Assembly (NCBI GenBank): GCA_021018815.1
Contig: JAITYX010000154.1
Span: 62,001 to 126,000, forward strand
DNA: 64,000 nucleotides
Reading direction: 5' to 3'
Origin: Talinum fruticosum
Lineage: Eukaryota; Streptophyta; Magnoliopsida; Caryophyllales; Talinaceae
The stretch's first letter is position 1. The number at the start of each line of letters is the position of its first letter. A program made the translations under genes and the position numbers. The notes beneath the pieces are model-generated. The model was given only the letters and a program-made list of their open reading frames with translations, was not told the origin of the DNA and ran no database searches. Below are positions 1 through 10,607 of this stretch, piece after piece.

Positions 1-700
1 TTAATTTATAGTCTTTATATATTTTAATTTTAGATTATTTTTTTGTTAATTTTTGTTATATTTCTATCAGCTTTTGTTATTTTTGAGTAAGTCCTTTAGA
101 AATTAGGTTAAAAATAGTATCTTTTATTATTTATCATGTTTTATCTGTTTTAAGGGTTTAAATAGAGTCCTAATTTTGTATGATTAAATTTTAAAATTTT
201 TGGAAGTGATTGGATAATTTTTCAGATTTAATTCTTGAATTTAATTATTGTAGATTTCTAGTTAAATAAATTCATATTTTCATTTTTTAATTTTGAGTTT
301 ACATATTTAGGGTTGTTTAGGTCTAGAAAATTAGTGTTAACATTCTAGGTAATTGTAGTATTTATTTTCGTAATTAATTTAGTGCAGAATTTTAGTTGTA
401 TAACATCTTATTTTAGATTCTGTTTTGTTTTAGTATTTTAATTTTCTATTTTAGTTATTATAAAAAATATAAAAAAATATTTTTAGATGAACTTTTTAAT
501 TCCATCTAAATTATTTGGTAATTTATTAGGAAATTTTATATTATTTTAGATATTGATTTTCTAATATGCGTTTTCTATTTTGTTTTAAGAAGTAGTGAAT
601 TTAATTAGATTTAAGCTTATATATTATTATATCTTTCCTCGTGGATTCGATCCCTACTTCTCAACGGTATGTTGTTTCATAGTATTAGATAGAAATATGA
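1..700. other. AT-rich unclassified sequence, possible LTR-element leader
   Basis: This stretch is very AT-rich, with no ORF worth reporting. Around 640-660 it carries a short GC-richer phrase ending in GGATTCGATCCCT. Similar phrases occur in the untranslated parts of many plant gypsy elements, so it may be an LTR or leader fragment cut off by the window edge and by the gypsy homology starting near 700. No terminal repeat or flanking duplication is visible. Confidence 0.3.
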
Positions 701-713
701 TGATGCTCAAAAT

Positions 714-1330
714 TTGTTGGGGAATTTGTCAACTAAATCGCAACCCGAACACCTCGACTTTCCGGACGAAAACATTTTACAAGTAGAAATGGACGTATGG
801 ACAATGTACTTCGACGGTGCTTCCAATCAAAAAGGCTTTGGAGTCGGGATTCTTCTAGTCTCATTAGAGGGAGCACATACTCCCATTTTAGTCAAGCTAG
901 ATTTTGAGATCACCAACAACACCGTAGAGTATGAAGCATGAATCATAAAGGCTCGAAGTCTGCTATATAGATCGGACCTAAGAGCCTTAGGGTTTTCGAT
1001 GACTATAATGTGATCATTAATCAGATTTCACAAAAATGGAAGGTACATAGTGAAGCCCTTGCACCCTACCAGGCACATCCGATTGAGTTATCAAAACATT
1101 TTGAGAGCATTTCATACACCTACCTTCCTAGGGATGAGACCGGTTCCGGACGCTTTAGCTAAATTAAAATCCATGATCAACATCTCCAATGGTGTTCATT
1201 CAATCCCCGTTGACACGGAGCGACGGGGTCAATCTGCGCATGTCTATGAATTAGAAGTGTCTAATACCGACCAAACCAGCTGGTATCATGACATCTATCG
1301 ATATCTAGATAAGTAAGAATATCCGTTAGA
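714..1330 (+). pseudogene. A1 second (archaeal-type) RNase H, degenerate
   Basis: Reading from about 790, the segment WTMYFDGASNQKGFG gives the first acidic residue of an RNase H fold, followed by GAHTPILVKLDFEITNN and VEYEA with the next acidic residue. The downstream part (950-1320) is in other frames. This is the additional RNase H placed between the RT-associated RNase H and integrase in the Tat lineage. The paralogous stretch in A2 is at 16860-17330. The frame breaks at a TGA after EYEA, so no enzyme can be made. Confidence 0.75.
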
Positions 1331-1333
1331 CTC

Positions 1334-2530
1334 CACACCTACAGCCCAGTGAGCTATCGGGATGCTGGCAGCCAAGTTTTTCATTGACCAAGGACAACCG
1401 TATAAGAAAACCAACACATGGATTAGCTTACTTTGTACCAACCAACATGAAGCAAAGCGTATAATGGATGACATTTATGGTGGGGAATGTGGACCCCAAA
1501 TGAATGGAAAAATGTTGGTTTAGAAAATTTAGAGGCTTGGATACTATCGGTCGATTATGACGATAGATTGCTACGAGTTTGTTAAAATGTGCCACAAGTG
1601 TCGGTGTATGAAATTTACAGACACCAGCCACCATCATTTCTCACGACACTTACATCACCCCGGCCATTCTCGGTTTGGGGCATTGATAATATTGGTAAAG
1701 TGACCCCTAAAGGAACGAGAGGTCCCGAACTTATGTTAGTAGGAATTGATTACTTCACCAAGTGGGTAGAAGCAGCCTCTTATGCAACCTTGACATCAAA
1801 GCAGGTGGCCAAATTCATTACTCGAAACATTATTTGTCGATTTGGGGTACCCCACGAATTAATCGATGACCATGCTAGTCACTTTAAGAAGGAAGTAACA
1901 GACTCTATCGAAGAGATAAAAGATCAAACACCATAAGTCTTCTCCCTATTATCCTCGGACCAATGGAGCAGTTCAGGCCACCAATAAAAACACTCGCAAA
2001 ATAGTGGAGAAGATGGTCGTCGGTTATAAGGATTGGTTTGACAAGTTGCCCTTTGCCTTTTGGGGCTATTGAACCTCCATTAGGACCTCTTTGGGAGCAA
2101 CACCTTACTCCCTGGTATATGGCATGGAAGCATTCCTTCCAAGTAGAAATTGTCATCCCTTCGTTATGAATCATTGCTGAAAGTTAGATTCCGTAAGCGT
2201 GAGTTGGCTAAGGCACGCTACGAAGAGTTAATGTTGTTGAATGAAAGGCGCCTCAATGCCTTACATAATGTCCACATATACCACGCACGTATATAAAGGT
2301 CATTTAACAAAAAAGCCAAGCCTCGAAATCTGCATATTGGGGATTTGGTCCTTAATGACATTAGAGCACCGATCCAGGATCCTCGAGGAAGGTTCGAGCC
2401 CAACCGGCAAGGTCCATTTGTGCTTAGTTAGATACTACCAGAGCGGAGCAAGTAAAATTAACTAATTTAGATGGTGAAGTGGTCTTTCCGTACACAAATT
2501 TGGATCAATCGAAGAAGTACTACGTTTAGC
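1334..2530 (+). pseudogene. A1 integrase, degenerate
   Basis: The N-terminal zinc-binding part lies at about 1430-1620 (CHKC visible near 1590). The catalytic core follows in the 1589-1936 frame: SVWGIDNIGK with the first catalytic Asp, GIDYFTKWVEA, and GVPHELIDDHASHF with the second. Frame breaks follow. The C-terminal part (2230-2420) is recognisable by comparison with A2, including the phrase rendered IGDLVL in A2. The region around 1560-1564 is intact here and shows the pre-insertion state of the site where B entered A2. Confidence 0.8.
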
Positions 2531-3027
2531 ATGACCCTAAACAACAGGCCAAGCTTGACCCAACCAAGCCACGCCATGGTAGGGCCGGCCACCACCCGGA
2601 CGACGGTGGGTGGCCATACCAAGCGATTTCCGTTGGTTTTTATCTTTGTAATTGTTTATTTTGATGGTCCAATTAGACAGTCCTTCTATTAAACTAATTA
2701 TCATTCAATGCTTGGGTGATCCAATTAGATATCTCATTAATGTAATTAATTTTTTAATTAATTTTTAAGCATAGTCCAATTAGGTGATCTAATTTGCTTA
2801 TAACTCTAGGTGAGCAATAAAAAAATATATAAAGCAGAAAAGTGAGTATAAATCTTACTTTTATTTAATAAAAAGGAAAGCCTACTACTTATCTAAATAC
2901 ATAGCTAATAAAAAGGGAAAAACATAAGCACACTCGCTTGGAAAACTAAAATTGTTCTAAAGAGGCAAAATTAAACTTCCTAATTTCTTTTATTCCTTCC
3001 TAAAAACTCTTTTCTAAAATTCAAGCC
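2531..3027. other. A1 spacer between integrase and the antisense gene
   Basis: Non-coding, AT-rich from 2680 onward. It matches 48230-48657 of A2 closely (for example GCCTACTACTTA near 2880 and 48515), so it is part of the gypsy family and not host DNA. No promoter or terminator could be assigned. Confidence 0.6.
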
Positions 3028-5580
3028 CTAGTCTATTTTCACTTGATTTCCTTTTGAATCACTAGACTCGGCTCCATCATCTTGGGTATGCTTCTTCAGC
3101 TCCTCAATTCTGTGGGCCCTCCTCTCTTCGGTTTCCTTGGCCTCGCATTCTCTTCTACGGGCACGTTTAGCTATCCGAGGGTTCACTTCGCGTATTTGGA
3201 GTGGTGCAATAGCAAGGAGAAATTCTTGAGGATCCAGCTCTCATACCCTTAGTGTCTGTGCGATGTTTGGGGTCCACTTTTGTTATCAACTCAAGATAAT
3301 GTATGGACACAGTAGTACTCGACTCACCTGTAGGTTTCAACAGCTTCGACAAGTTTATCCATTATTTGGGGCATGACTTAAATCGCCTAGTGTTACCAAA
3401 ACCTTCGAACTATTTGAAGGTAGTAGGCCAAATGCAATCTAGAAGGGGAATCGCTTACTCTCTTCCCATATGCCGCAATATACGGTCAGGGAAATAATAG
3501 GTGCTGGTTTTTAGACCTAACAGGTGTACAAAAGGATGTTATCCGGTATGTTTCCTAAATTGGGACACTTTCCAAGTGTGCAATGTACCATCCTATGGTA
3601 TTGCTATGGTTTTTAAGATATTCCTCCCACCAAGAAGCAAGGTAATTGGCTACCACCTCTACCCGCTTGCGTTGACATAAGTGTATCGTCAAGTATGTAT
3701 CTACTTTTACAGGAGCTCGAATCAATTGTAGATACTCGTTAGCCAAATCCGCACACCACAAATAATAAAAAAATCTTAAGTGTCCTGCATGGTCGATTCA
3801 ACCTTCTTTATGGCCCAATAGGAGCAAAAATAATAATAAAAAAAATAACAAAAAAAGTATGAAAAGGTGAAAAATGGAGACTTTCAGCGCAAACTAGAGG
3901 CTTTTAAGCCCAGGCGGCGTCGAACAGCTGTTCCTTGGCGGCGCTGCCAATCGGTTCCCATCATTTGGTCTCGGCAATGATTATTTACTTACCTGCAACA
4001 ACAAGGGGATCCTAGCGAAGTCCTCCTTTGGATCAGCCACAACTCGGTCTAAGCTTATAATAGTTTCAACAACTATCGACGGTGTTAGGGAACAATAATT
4101 CTCGAGCCGCTCAACCAAGCTTAGCAATGTCACAAGCGCCATGTCCCCGTGGCCTCCTACGAATAGTAAACCACCTATAGGCAGGTGATGATAGCTCGCC
4201 TTCTTGGGATAATGATCGACTTAGAAAATGAATACATCCGGCGATAATGTTTCATCGAGTTCATTAGATTCACTTGATTCTCGATAAGAATCCACCTTTG
4301 ATTCCTATTGCGCAGCTTCAGTAAGATATTTGTAGGTTTCGTGCAGATTTTTAGAGGATTAGGGTACAACAGGTTTTGTACGGCATTGGATGCCCAAGTA
4401 TAGCATCAAACTCTTTATGAAGGGGGCCCGATTCCTTATCCCCAAACCCGAAAATGTGGTACCGAGGATCCTAGTAGGCCACAACAGCCCTCAAGAAAGT
4501 CCAATAGAGTTTCACTTGGCGAATATTAAATAAAGTATTCAAGCACATAATATCATAAGCCTACACTCTCATTGTTTGGCATCTCATGCATCTAACGAGA
4601 TAAGTCGATCATAAAATTCATCTTTGAAAGAAATTGCAGGCACTAAGGGAATTTCTTTATGATATGTTCTTTTCTAAGGGAATTAAGGAAGAACATTAAG
4701 AAGACATGATTTTCGGTCATCAACAAGGGTCCAATTTATAACATTTTCCAGGCACAAGAGTCCTATTGCACCAACACCACCAGCGTTTGCTAGCGCCCGG
4801 GTTTCTTGCATGGCAGGCGCCGGCCAGGACCTTGGATAGGTCGGTTCGCCTTTTTATTTTGGCCTCGAGCACTCCTTGGGCCATTATTTATTCATTCCCT
4901 ATCCCATTTTCGGTCAAGCCCCGTTATTATTTTTGTACCGTGCACTTATAAATTCCCATTTTCATTTGTATTATTTTCTTTTTGGGCGAATGGGGCTAGT
5001 GCATTTTTTGGTGGTTTGTTTTTGTAATTTTTCCTATGATTTTTGCATCCTGTTAATAAAAGAAAGCATTTTTCAAATTGAGTCTTTGCATTCCATCTCA
5101 TTGCATAGTGTCAAAGAGGTTTACAAAGTAAAAAAAAACATTAAACAACACAAAGCACCCTATGAGGGATCAACTAATCTTCGTTATCGAAGCATGATCG
5201 AAGATATAATTCTCGAAGTCCTCCAAGATAGATGTGGAAAATTGACCATCTCCACCACCGTACGAAGAACTAGCCCCATGGTCCCAAGATTGAGAAGCTG
5301 CATGAGAAGGTCCACTATAAGATGCCCGGTGGAAGTCAATTGGGTTTCCATGCCGATCAAGCGCTTGGAGAGACAGGATATCCATACACTCTTCAAGTAA
5401 AACTAGGCCTAGCATCGGAAGAACTAGGCCCCGCTCGAAGCACTCGATGTGCTGCACGTTGTGAAAAACGTCAAGAAGTACCAACTCTAGATGTACCACC
5501 GAAAGGTGCTTGTTGGCCGGATGGATGTGTTTAAATTCCAAGACCACCAAGGAGGCCTCCCGGTGAAGTCGTTATAGACC
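3028..5580 (-). pseudogene. A1 antisense gene, 3' module (plant-mobile-domain-like)
   Basis: Read on the minus strand this is collinear with 48658-51190 of A2. It ends at a TAG at 3030-3028 after a highly charged tail, rich in Arg, Lys and Glu, encoded by about 3180-3030. Near 4470-4390 the minus strand encodes a block with an HIFGFGDKE-type core, matching the better preserved HVFRFGDRE in A2. Stops and frameshifts are frequent. Antisense ORFs downstream of integrase are a known feature of Tat-lineage gypsy elements; the link to the plant mobile domain is made by comparison with A2. Confidence 0.6.
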
Positions 5581-7895
5581 GACGTCTTTGCAAAAATAAT
5601 GAAGCAATTAGCACATCTACTAAAAGTTCAATAAAGTTAGCATTTCACTAACTAAGACACACCCGAAAGGTTAGGAAGGTCCTCCCTAAGAAGAAGTCTC
5701 GAATACCCCTAAGGGCATATTGGAATCTGATGGATATAATCCGAGATTGCTCCTAATCGTACTACAAGAGTTGTTTAATCGTATTGGCAAGATACTTTTA
5801 CCATTCAACTAAAAGTAAAGCACATAAACTCTTACCCTCGCCAATTTTTAGGGAAAGGATGCCCAACACATTTTTCCTCGGGGATTTCAAGAATCATTAC
5901 ATAACAAGGGAATTCCCCGGTAGAGAAACATCCATATCGAGATTTGGAATGTGGATATCCTCCGTAAGAAGCTACACACAAGATAAAGTTAATTTCCATA
6001 CAAGAAATTCAACTACATAAGAAAGAAAGAGATAGAAATGAAGGTTTGCTCTTGGAGAGACTTAGTCACCCTAGAGGGGGTGAATAGGGTGATGAAGAAA
6101 ATTTGAACAATAAATGGAAGATTAAAGTTTAAAACGAACTTTAAGACTGTCCGAGTCTAGATTGGACTCGGAAAAGTATGAACTCGGAATTTACATGGAA
6201 ACTCTCCTGGGGCGAGAAAACCACGGCTAGTGCTAATCCAAGCACCAAGTCAAATCCACTATTTTGAATCCACAAAATACGAGTAGACAGACCCAACCGA
6301 ATTGCTCTCTTATACAATTCCTTATACTGTTTTCCTAGACACGGAAATTCCCTTATCCGATCTAGTACTTCCTAAGTGAGGTAACCTTTACAGTTAGGGA
6401 CAATTGAGTTGAGTTAACCCTTACACCTCGGTCAAGGGACCTTACTCGAAAGTAAGAAGAAAGTTTGTGACTCGATTACAAGACCTTACAACTCGTAAAG
6501 ATGTTAAGTATAGAATTGGAGTTGTAAGTAGAAGATTGAATATGAATACAAAGACTTTTGTTTAAGTATGTGTATTGACAATGGTTACAGCAATCTTCAA
6601 GTCTTGAGAGTTGGCTTCTATTTATTGATGACCAAGTAGCTTAGCCATTGTGACTAGCTTTTGATTAGAAGTCCTCTCAGTGACGGTTGTAACGGTTTTT
6701 TTCGAGTCACTCGAAAAGATCCGTTGAGATGTGTACGCTGTGCAATGGCTCTTGACTCCTTAGGATGTCGTATTCCACTGGTGGTGTCTGAAAAGTAGGG
6801 TGGAAACCACTTTTGAGCTTAGAATTGAAGATTTCCAGCTTTGGAAACAGACAACTCGACACGTTGTCCGGGCCTTGGTCGAAGTAGAAAAAGCCTGTCT
6901 GTTGGCGATTTGACATCTTGAAGTCGGTTACTTTTGTAATTCAAAAGTAAGATAACCTCATTTAAATAACCTACAAAAGTAAATCAATTTTGGTTCTCAA
7001 AGTGTAAAATAATTTGGTCTAAGATTAGACATAGATAATAATTTAATTAAGATAAATAAGTGCATAATTATCCGAGTCGAAAAGAATGAAATTTTCCGAG
7101 TCTAATATTCATTATACTCAAATTCCATGTGAGTTATTCTTGAGAAAGATCAAGTTAGATAAAGAATATCAAAGTAAGAATACTTGATCTAGACAAATAT
7201 AGTTCAAACAAAACAAGCCGACTAGAAGAGATTAATTAACGTTGTAATTCACCCGAATTTGGAATATAAAGTTAGACCCGAGTTTAAACGTGTTAGAGCG
7301 AGTGTTTGAACATGTGATAAATTTGAGTGTTGTCCGAGTGACTCAGAACTACAATGTGAAATGATGAGCAAGGGTATGCTTTCGAGCCGATCAAAAACAA
7401 ATGAAAACCTATGAAATAGTTTACGTAACACTCAAAGAAGGTTTTGTATCACTCTGAAAAGTTTCTATAGCACTTAGAATGACTTGAAATCAAAACTTAC
7501 AAGAGATGAAGTTTGCACCTGATTCCTTGATAGTACTCAGAATGTTTTACATGCAAAGTCTAAGTCTTCAAGAAATTCAGCAATTGGATCATAATCCATC
7601 CCGGATGATGCGCATAAAACGTGTACAAGTTTAGAAATTGGGTATGAGGATACCCGGTGGTTGCTTCCTCTTGCTCTTGCGGAGAAAAAGAGCAGAAGTA
7701 AAACATCGCCTGTGGTGGATCAAGAGGAACAATTGAAGGCCATGGCGTAACTCTCTCGCCAAGGCACCAACAAAACCTGAAGGGACTCTCAAATAAGATT
7801 CTCCTTTCCCTCAATTCCCGTGCAATAATTACACTTGGAGGGAGTTGGAGTTGAGTCGAACGATGGAAATTGGCCCGCACATACAAGATTTATAA
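5581..7895 (-). pseudogene. A1 antisense gene, 5' module, split by a solo LTR
   Basis: The two halves, 7895-7571 and 6038-5581 on the minus strand, join across the solo LTR and match 52000-51190 of A2. The best preserved stretch is the 7886-7560 frame, sharing ARELRERRIL, GERVTP and DPPQ-MFYF blocks with the A2 frame at 52072-51689. The exon boundaries seen in A2 are decayed here: the acceptor CCGTAG of A2 reads ACGGAG near 5961. The upstream part, including the TFHLPF signature of A2, is missing because foreign sequence begins near 7896. Confidence 0.6.
6039..7570 (-). mobile_element. Solo LTR of a Sirevirus-like copia element (AGAAA TSD)
   Basis: A 1532-bp LTR in minus orientation. On the plus strand it begins TGAAGGTTTGCTC, followed by the CACCCTAGAGGGGGTGAATA block shared with C2, and ends TAAGTCTTCA. 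It is bordered by perfect AGAAA duplications (6034-6038 and 7571-7575) and has no internal domain, PBS or PPT beside it. This is the expected product of LTR-LTR recombination within a complete element. It sits inside the A1 antisense gene. Confidence 0.9.
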
Positions 7896-8937
7896 GGAAA
7901 CAAGCAAGCAAAAGGGAAAAATAGCAGGAAAACAGGCATAGAACACACACGGCCTAGGCCGACGCCTCGCCAGCCTATGCGTCTTTCTCCCTCTCTTTCG
8001 TCTCTCTAACTCTCTTCGTCCCTCTCCTTTCAAACTCTCTTTCTCTGTAATTTTTCTCAAATTTGTCCCGACGAAAGCTAGGGTTTATGGGTTCTCGCTT
8101 TTGGAAAGGAAACTATGAGTTCAATCATCGGGAATTTGGAGGTGAATCACTACTCTTTCGGTTGAATCTAGCGTTTTCATCGATCTTCATTTGGTTGCAT
8201 TTCATTGAATTTCTCCCTTTTCAACACTTACCCTTTTTACAAGTCAAAAATGGTGACCGATTACATTATCGCCTCTATCGCTGGATCCTTCGTTGTTGCC
8301 CACTATCCGGGCCCCGATTTCTTTTTCTTCCTCCCTTTCGAAGTTTGACATTGGGTAGTTATCATCGCTTCTATAATGGCACATAATTAATTTTGACTCA
8401 ATTATGAAGATAAAAACCCTAGATTTTGATCGAAAGCGGATTTGAGAAGCAAGATAAGAAGGCGGAAAGAAAGAGGGTGGAAGATTGAAACCCTAAAACA
8501 AGAGGAATTTAGGATTGGGGTTTTGAATTAGGGGTGGCAACAGATGGCTCTTATTCTCTCTTTCTCTCCCATTTCCCCTTTAATTCTCTCTCTACTATCA
8601 TGGGTGGCGGCAACGGATGGCTCGGGCCAAAGGTCTCTGTCTCCCTCTCTACAATTTGTGTTGAGATTGGGGTTTTGAATTAGGGGTTGATTAGATCCGA
8701 TAATAGTTTTTGCCAAATCGGTCGGATTATAGTTGTTCCTTACATTTATTTGTTCGTTTATTTGTTGGATTATAGTTGTTGCCTGCGTTTATTTGTTCTT
8801 TAAGTCGGTTGAATGTTGCTAGGCTGAATGGGTTTCTGTGATGGTTCAATTCCCTCATCCGTAATGGTGTTCATTGTATTGTTGCATTGATATAATTAAG
8901 GCACGAGTGTCTTACGTCTCTCTCCGAGTAAAATAAT
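7896..8937. other. Foreign segment in A1, possible captured gene 5' end
   Basis: Sequence unrelated to the rest of the window. It has features of a plant gene leader on the plus strand: a CT-rich tract at 7970-8060, an AGGGTTT box near 8080, and a short ORF at 8250-8348 (32 codons, starting MVTDYIIASIAG). From 8400 it has AAACCCTA-type boxes, and the phrase GGGGTTTTGAATTAGGGG occurs twice (about 8517 and 8671). It adjoins a CACTA-type terminus, so capture by a DNA transposon is possible. The protein is not recognised and no matching left terminus was found. Confidence 0.35.
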
Positions 8938-9144
8938 TTTTTTAATGATTTTAGCCTATTACTATGGTTCCGGAGACAGAAGTGTAGTAATAGGTAGCCT
9001 ATTACTACGGTTCTTTCTCTAGAACCATAGTAATAGGTTTTGTTTTACTATTGTTTTGAACCGTAGTAAAAGATGTCCACCTGCTAGATAACCGTAGTTA
9101 AAGGTCATTTTGAACCGTTGTTAAAAGTGGTCCTCGTAGTAGTG
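8938..9144 (+). mobile_element. CACTA-type transposon terminus with subterminal repeats
   Basis: The segment ends CTCGTAGTAGTG, the inverted form of a CACTACTACGAG terminus. The preceding 200 bp carry repeated short words in both orientations (ACCGTAGT, GGTTC, CTATTACTA and complements such as GAACCATAGTAATAGG), the usual subterminal pattern of CACTA elements. It abuts a truncated Sirevirus LTR at 9145. The matching left terminus is not seen, so the element is truncated or starts at an unrecognised point. Confidence 0.6.
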
Positions 9145-9329
9145 TTAGGCATGATAAGCTGTCCGAGTTGCATCCGAGTAGGTCGGAAAACCAAAGATAA
9201 ACAATGTACTCAAGAGATGCTTTCGAGTAGGTTAGAAAGTAATGAAAACTTGAAGATGAGCTTCTTAGAATGTGAGAATTACTTGAATTCAAAACCATAG
9301 AGAGATAAAGAGTTATACTTATGTCTTCA
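9145..9329 (-). repeat. C5 3' LTR fragment and adjoining PPT
   Basis: The plus strand reads up to ATGTCTTCA at 9329, followed by ATTTCCCCTTG, the complement of a polypurine tract and comparable with C2 at 35603. Its body (CCGAGTTGCATCCGAGTAGG and downstream) resembles the terminal part of the solo LTR at 60300-60476. The rest of this LTR is missing to the left, where the CACTA terminus begins. Confidence 0.75.
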
Positions 9330-9859
9330 ATTTCCCCTTGTTTTATAAAAGGCATTCCACAGCTTATAAAATAGCGTTAAAAGTTCAGATAGTTAAGTTT
9401 TCATTGCTCAAAACAAATAAATGTTGCGAGTTGTTTGAGTTAGACACCAAGGTATCGAATTGGAATTCGTTATCGAGTGATTGATGAAAAAATTAAATTT
9501 ATCAAAGTAAAGTAAATATAAATGGGGTTGTAAGCTATCTATCGAGCATAAATGAAAATAAAGATGACAAGAATCATTGATGCTTAGAATAGGATTAAAT
9601 TTCATTAAACATTAAACATTAAACATTACTCGGACACATAGAAAAATAAAACAACAAACGAAACTCGTTAACCCCTCCCCCTCTAAACCAACTAACTATT
9701 CGTGATGGATCTCTCCCCTTATGCATTTCATCAAAAACATCACAAGTAGGGAAGAGTGGAGATATAGAAATGTTAGACAAAGTGAAAAAAATAATTAAGA
9801 CAGGGGTGGAGCGAGTGCGAATGGAGGAGGAGGAACGAGGAACCCTACATCTCTCGCTC

Positions 9860-10185
9860 GTAATGTTGAGATGAGGTCTGCTGGTTGTGCAATTAGCGGC
9901 AAGAGGAGAGGAGGTGCTTATTCATGCTGAGAAGTCCTTCGAACTAAGGGTGCTGCTTTCTCTACTTCCACTACTCGAGCCCTCGGCCTTCCTCGGCTTG
10001 AGTAGGCTGCATAGAAGGTTGAGGTTGGGACCGACCAATGTCCCCAACTTCCTCTCAGGCGACTCGAGTGTGCTCCAAGGAAATAACCTCTGGTTCCTTT
10101 TCTCCTTGGCCTTCTCCAACTTCTTCTCCTTCTTCTTCTTCTTCTTGTTCTTCTTCTTCTTCTTCTTCTTCTTCTTCTTCTTCTT

Positions 10186-10218
<33 letters not shown>

Positions 10219-10300
10219 CTAAGTCAAAAGAGCTACAAGACTCTAAGGACGAGTCCGATTTAGATGTTGATTCTCGTGCTCCAAGGAAATAAGCTCTTGG
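9860..10300 (-). pseudogene. C5 env-like ORF fragment
   Basis: Minus-strand frame 10119-9922 is rich in Glu, Ser, Lys and Arg and lies just before the 3' UTR, in the position of the extra ORF of C1 and C2. The similarity is mainly compositional and positional. The (TTC)n tract at 10119-10214 lies within it and would encode a run of one acidic or basic residue, depending on frame. Confidence 0.5.
10119..10214. repeat. (TTC)n microsatellite
   Basis: A nearly pure TTC repeat of about 95 bp with a single TTG interruption near 10146. It produces apparent poly-Ser and poly-Phe ORFs on the plus strand, which are not genes. Confidence 0.95.
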
Positions 10301-10337
10301 AGCTTGTTTCAAATGATACAAATCCTTTTGCAAAATG

Positions 10338-10519
10338 AAAACATGATTAGGAAATTGAGAGTTTTCAAATCAAGGGGGCTACTCAACATAAACTTCTTCT
10401 TGAATATAACAATGAGAAATGCACACTTAATATCCACTTGATATAATTTGATGTTCATGTTGGATGCAAAAACTAAGACAATTGTGATTGCTTCAATCCT
10501 AGCAATAGGTGCAAAACCT
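10338..10519 (-). pseudogene. C5 copia RT fragment
   Basis: The minus strand matches C2 RT at 39535-39357 closely, over the part encoding KLYQMDVKCAFLNG and EEEVYVE in C2. Only this roughly 180-bp piece of pol remains. It ends at 10519, where the sequence changes to A2 gag. Confidence 0.8.
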
Positions 10520-10607
10520 CGCTTTACGTCTCAACCTACTCCAGTGCGACCAACCTCGGTACATACAACGCCGGTTCGAGTCAATTTTTCTATCGTAGGA
10601 CGGTACC

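Larger units (their letters stand above)
700..7895 (+). mobile_element. A1: truncated Tat/Ogre-like Ty3/gypsy fragment
   Basis: A1 is a decayed fragment of the same family as A2. It starts in the linker before the second RNase H (compare about 710 with 16800), continues through integrase to about 2530, and then through a spacer and an antisense gene matching 48300-52070. Gag, protease, RT and both LTRs are missing. A solo Sirevirus LTR (6039-7570, AGAAA duplication) interrupts it, and homology to A2 stops near 7895 where unrelated sequence begins. Codon-by-codon decay is heavy, so it is an old insertion. Confidence 0.85.
9145..10519 (-). mobile_element. C5: deleted minus-strand Sirevirus remnant
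   Basis: On the minus strand this contains, in element order, an RT fragment (10519-10338), an env-like fragment (about 10300-9860) with a GAA-repeat expansion, a 3' UTR, a PPT (about 9345-9330) and the first 185 bp of a 3' LTR (9329-9145). RT is joined almost directly to the env-like region, so the RNase H portion and the intervening spacer have been deleted. Gag, protease, integrase and the 5' LTR are lost, and at 10519/10520 it abuts A2 gag. Confidence 0.8.

Noticed and set aside
630..665. GGATTCGATCCC resembling a tRNA T-arm
   Set aside because: No acceptor stem, anticodon arm or D-arm can be found around it. The phrase is common in plant retroelement leaders.
7249..7431. Minus-strand ORF inside the solo LTR, and similar ORFs in other LTRs (35349-35167, 44569-44387)
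   Set aside because: They are non-coding LTR sequence. The repeated 60-codon frame in the C2 LTRs only reflects LTR identity.
8063..8386. 107-codon ORF in the foreign segment of A1
   Set aside because: The composition is that of an untranslated leader and no domain is recognised. It is kept only as part of the unclassified segment.
10038..10292. Poly-Ser and poly-Phe ORFs
   Set aside because: They are translations of the TTC microsatellite in the C5 remnant.
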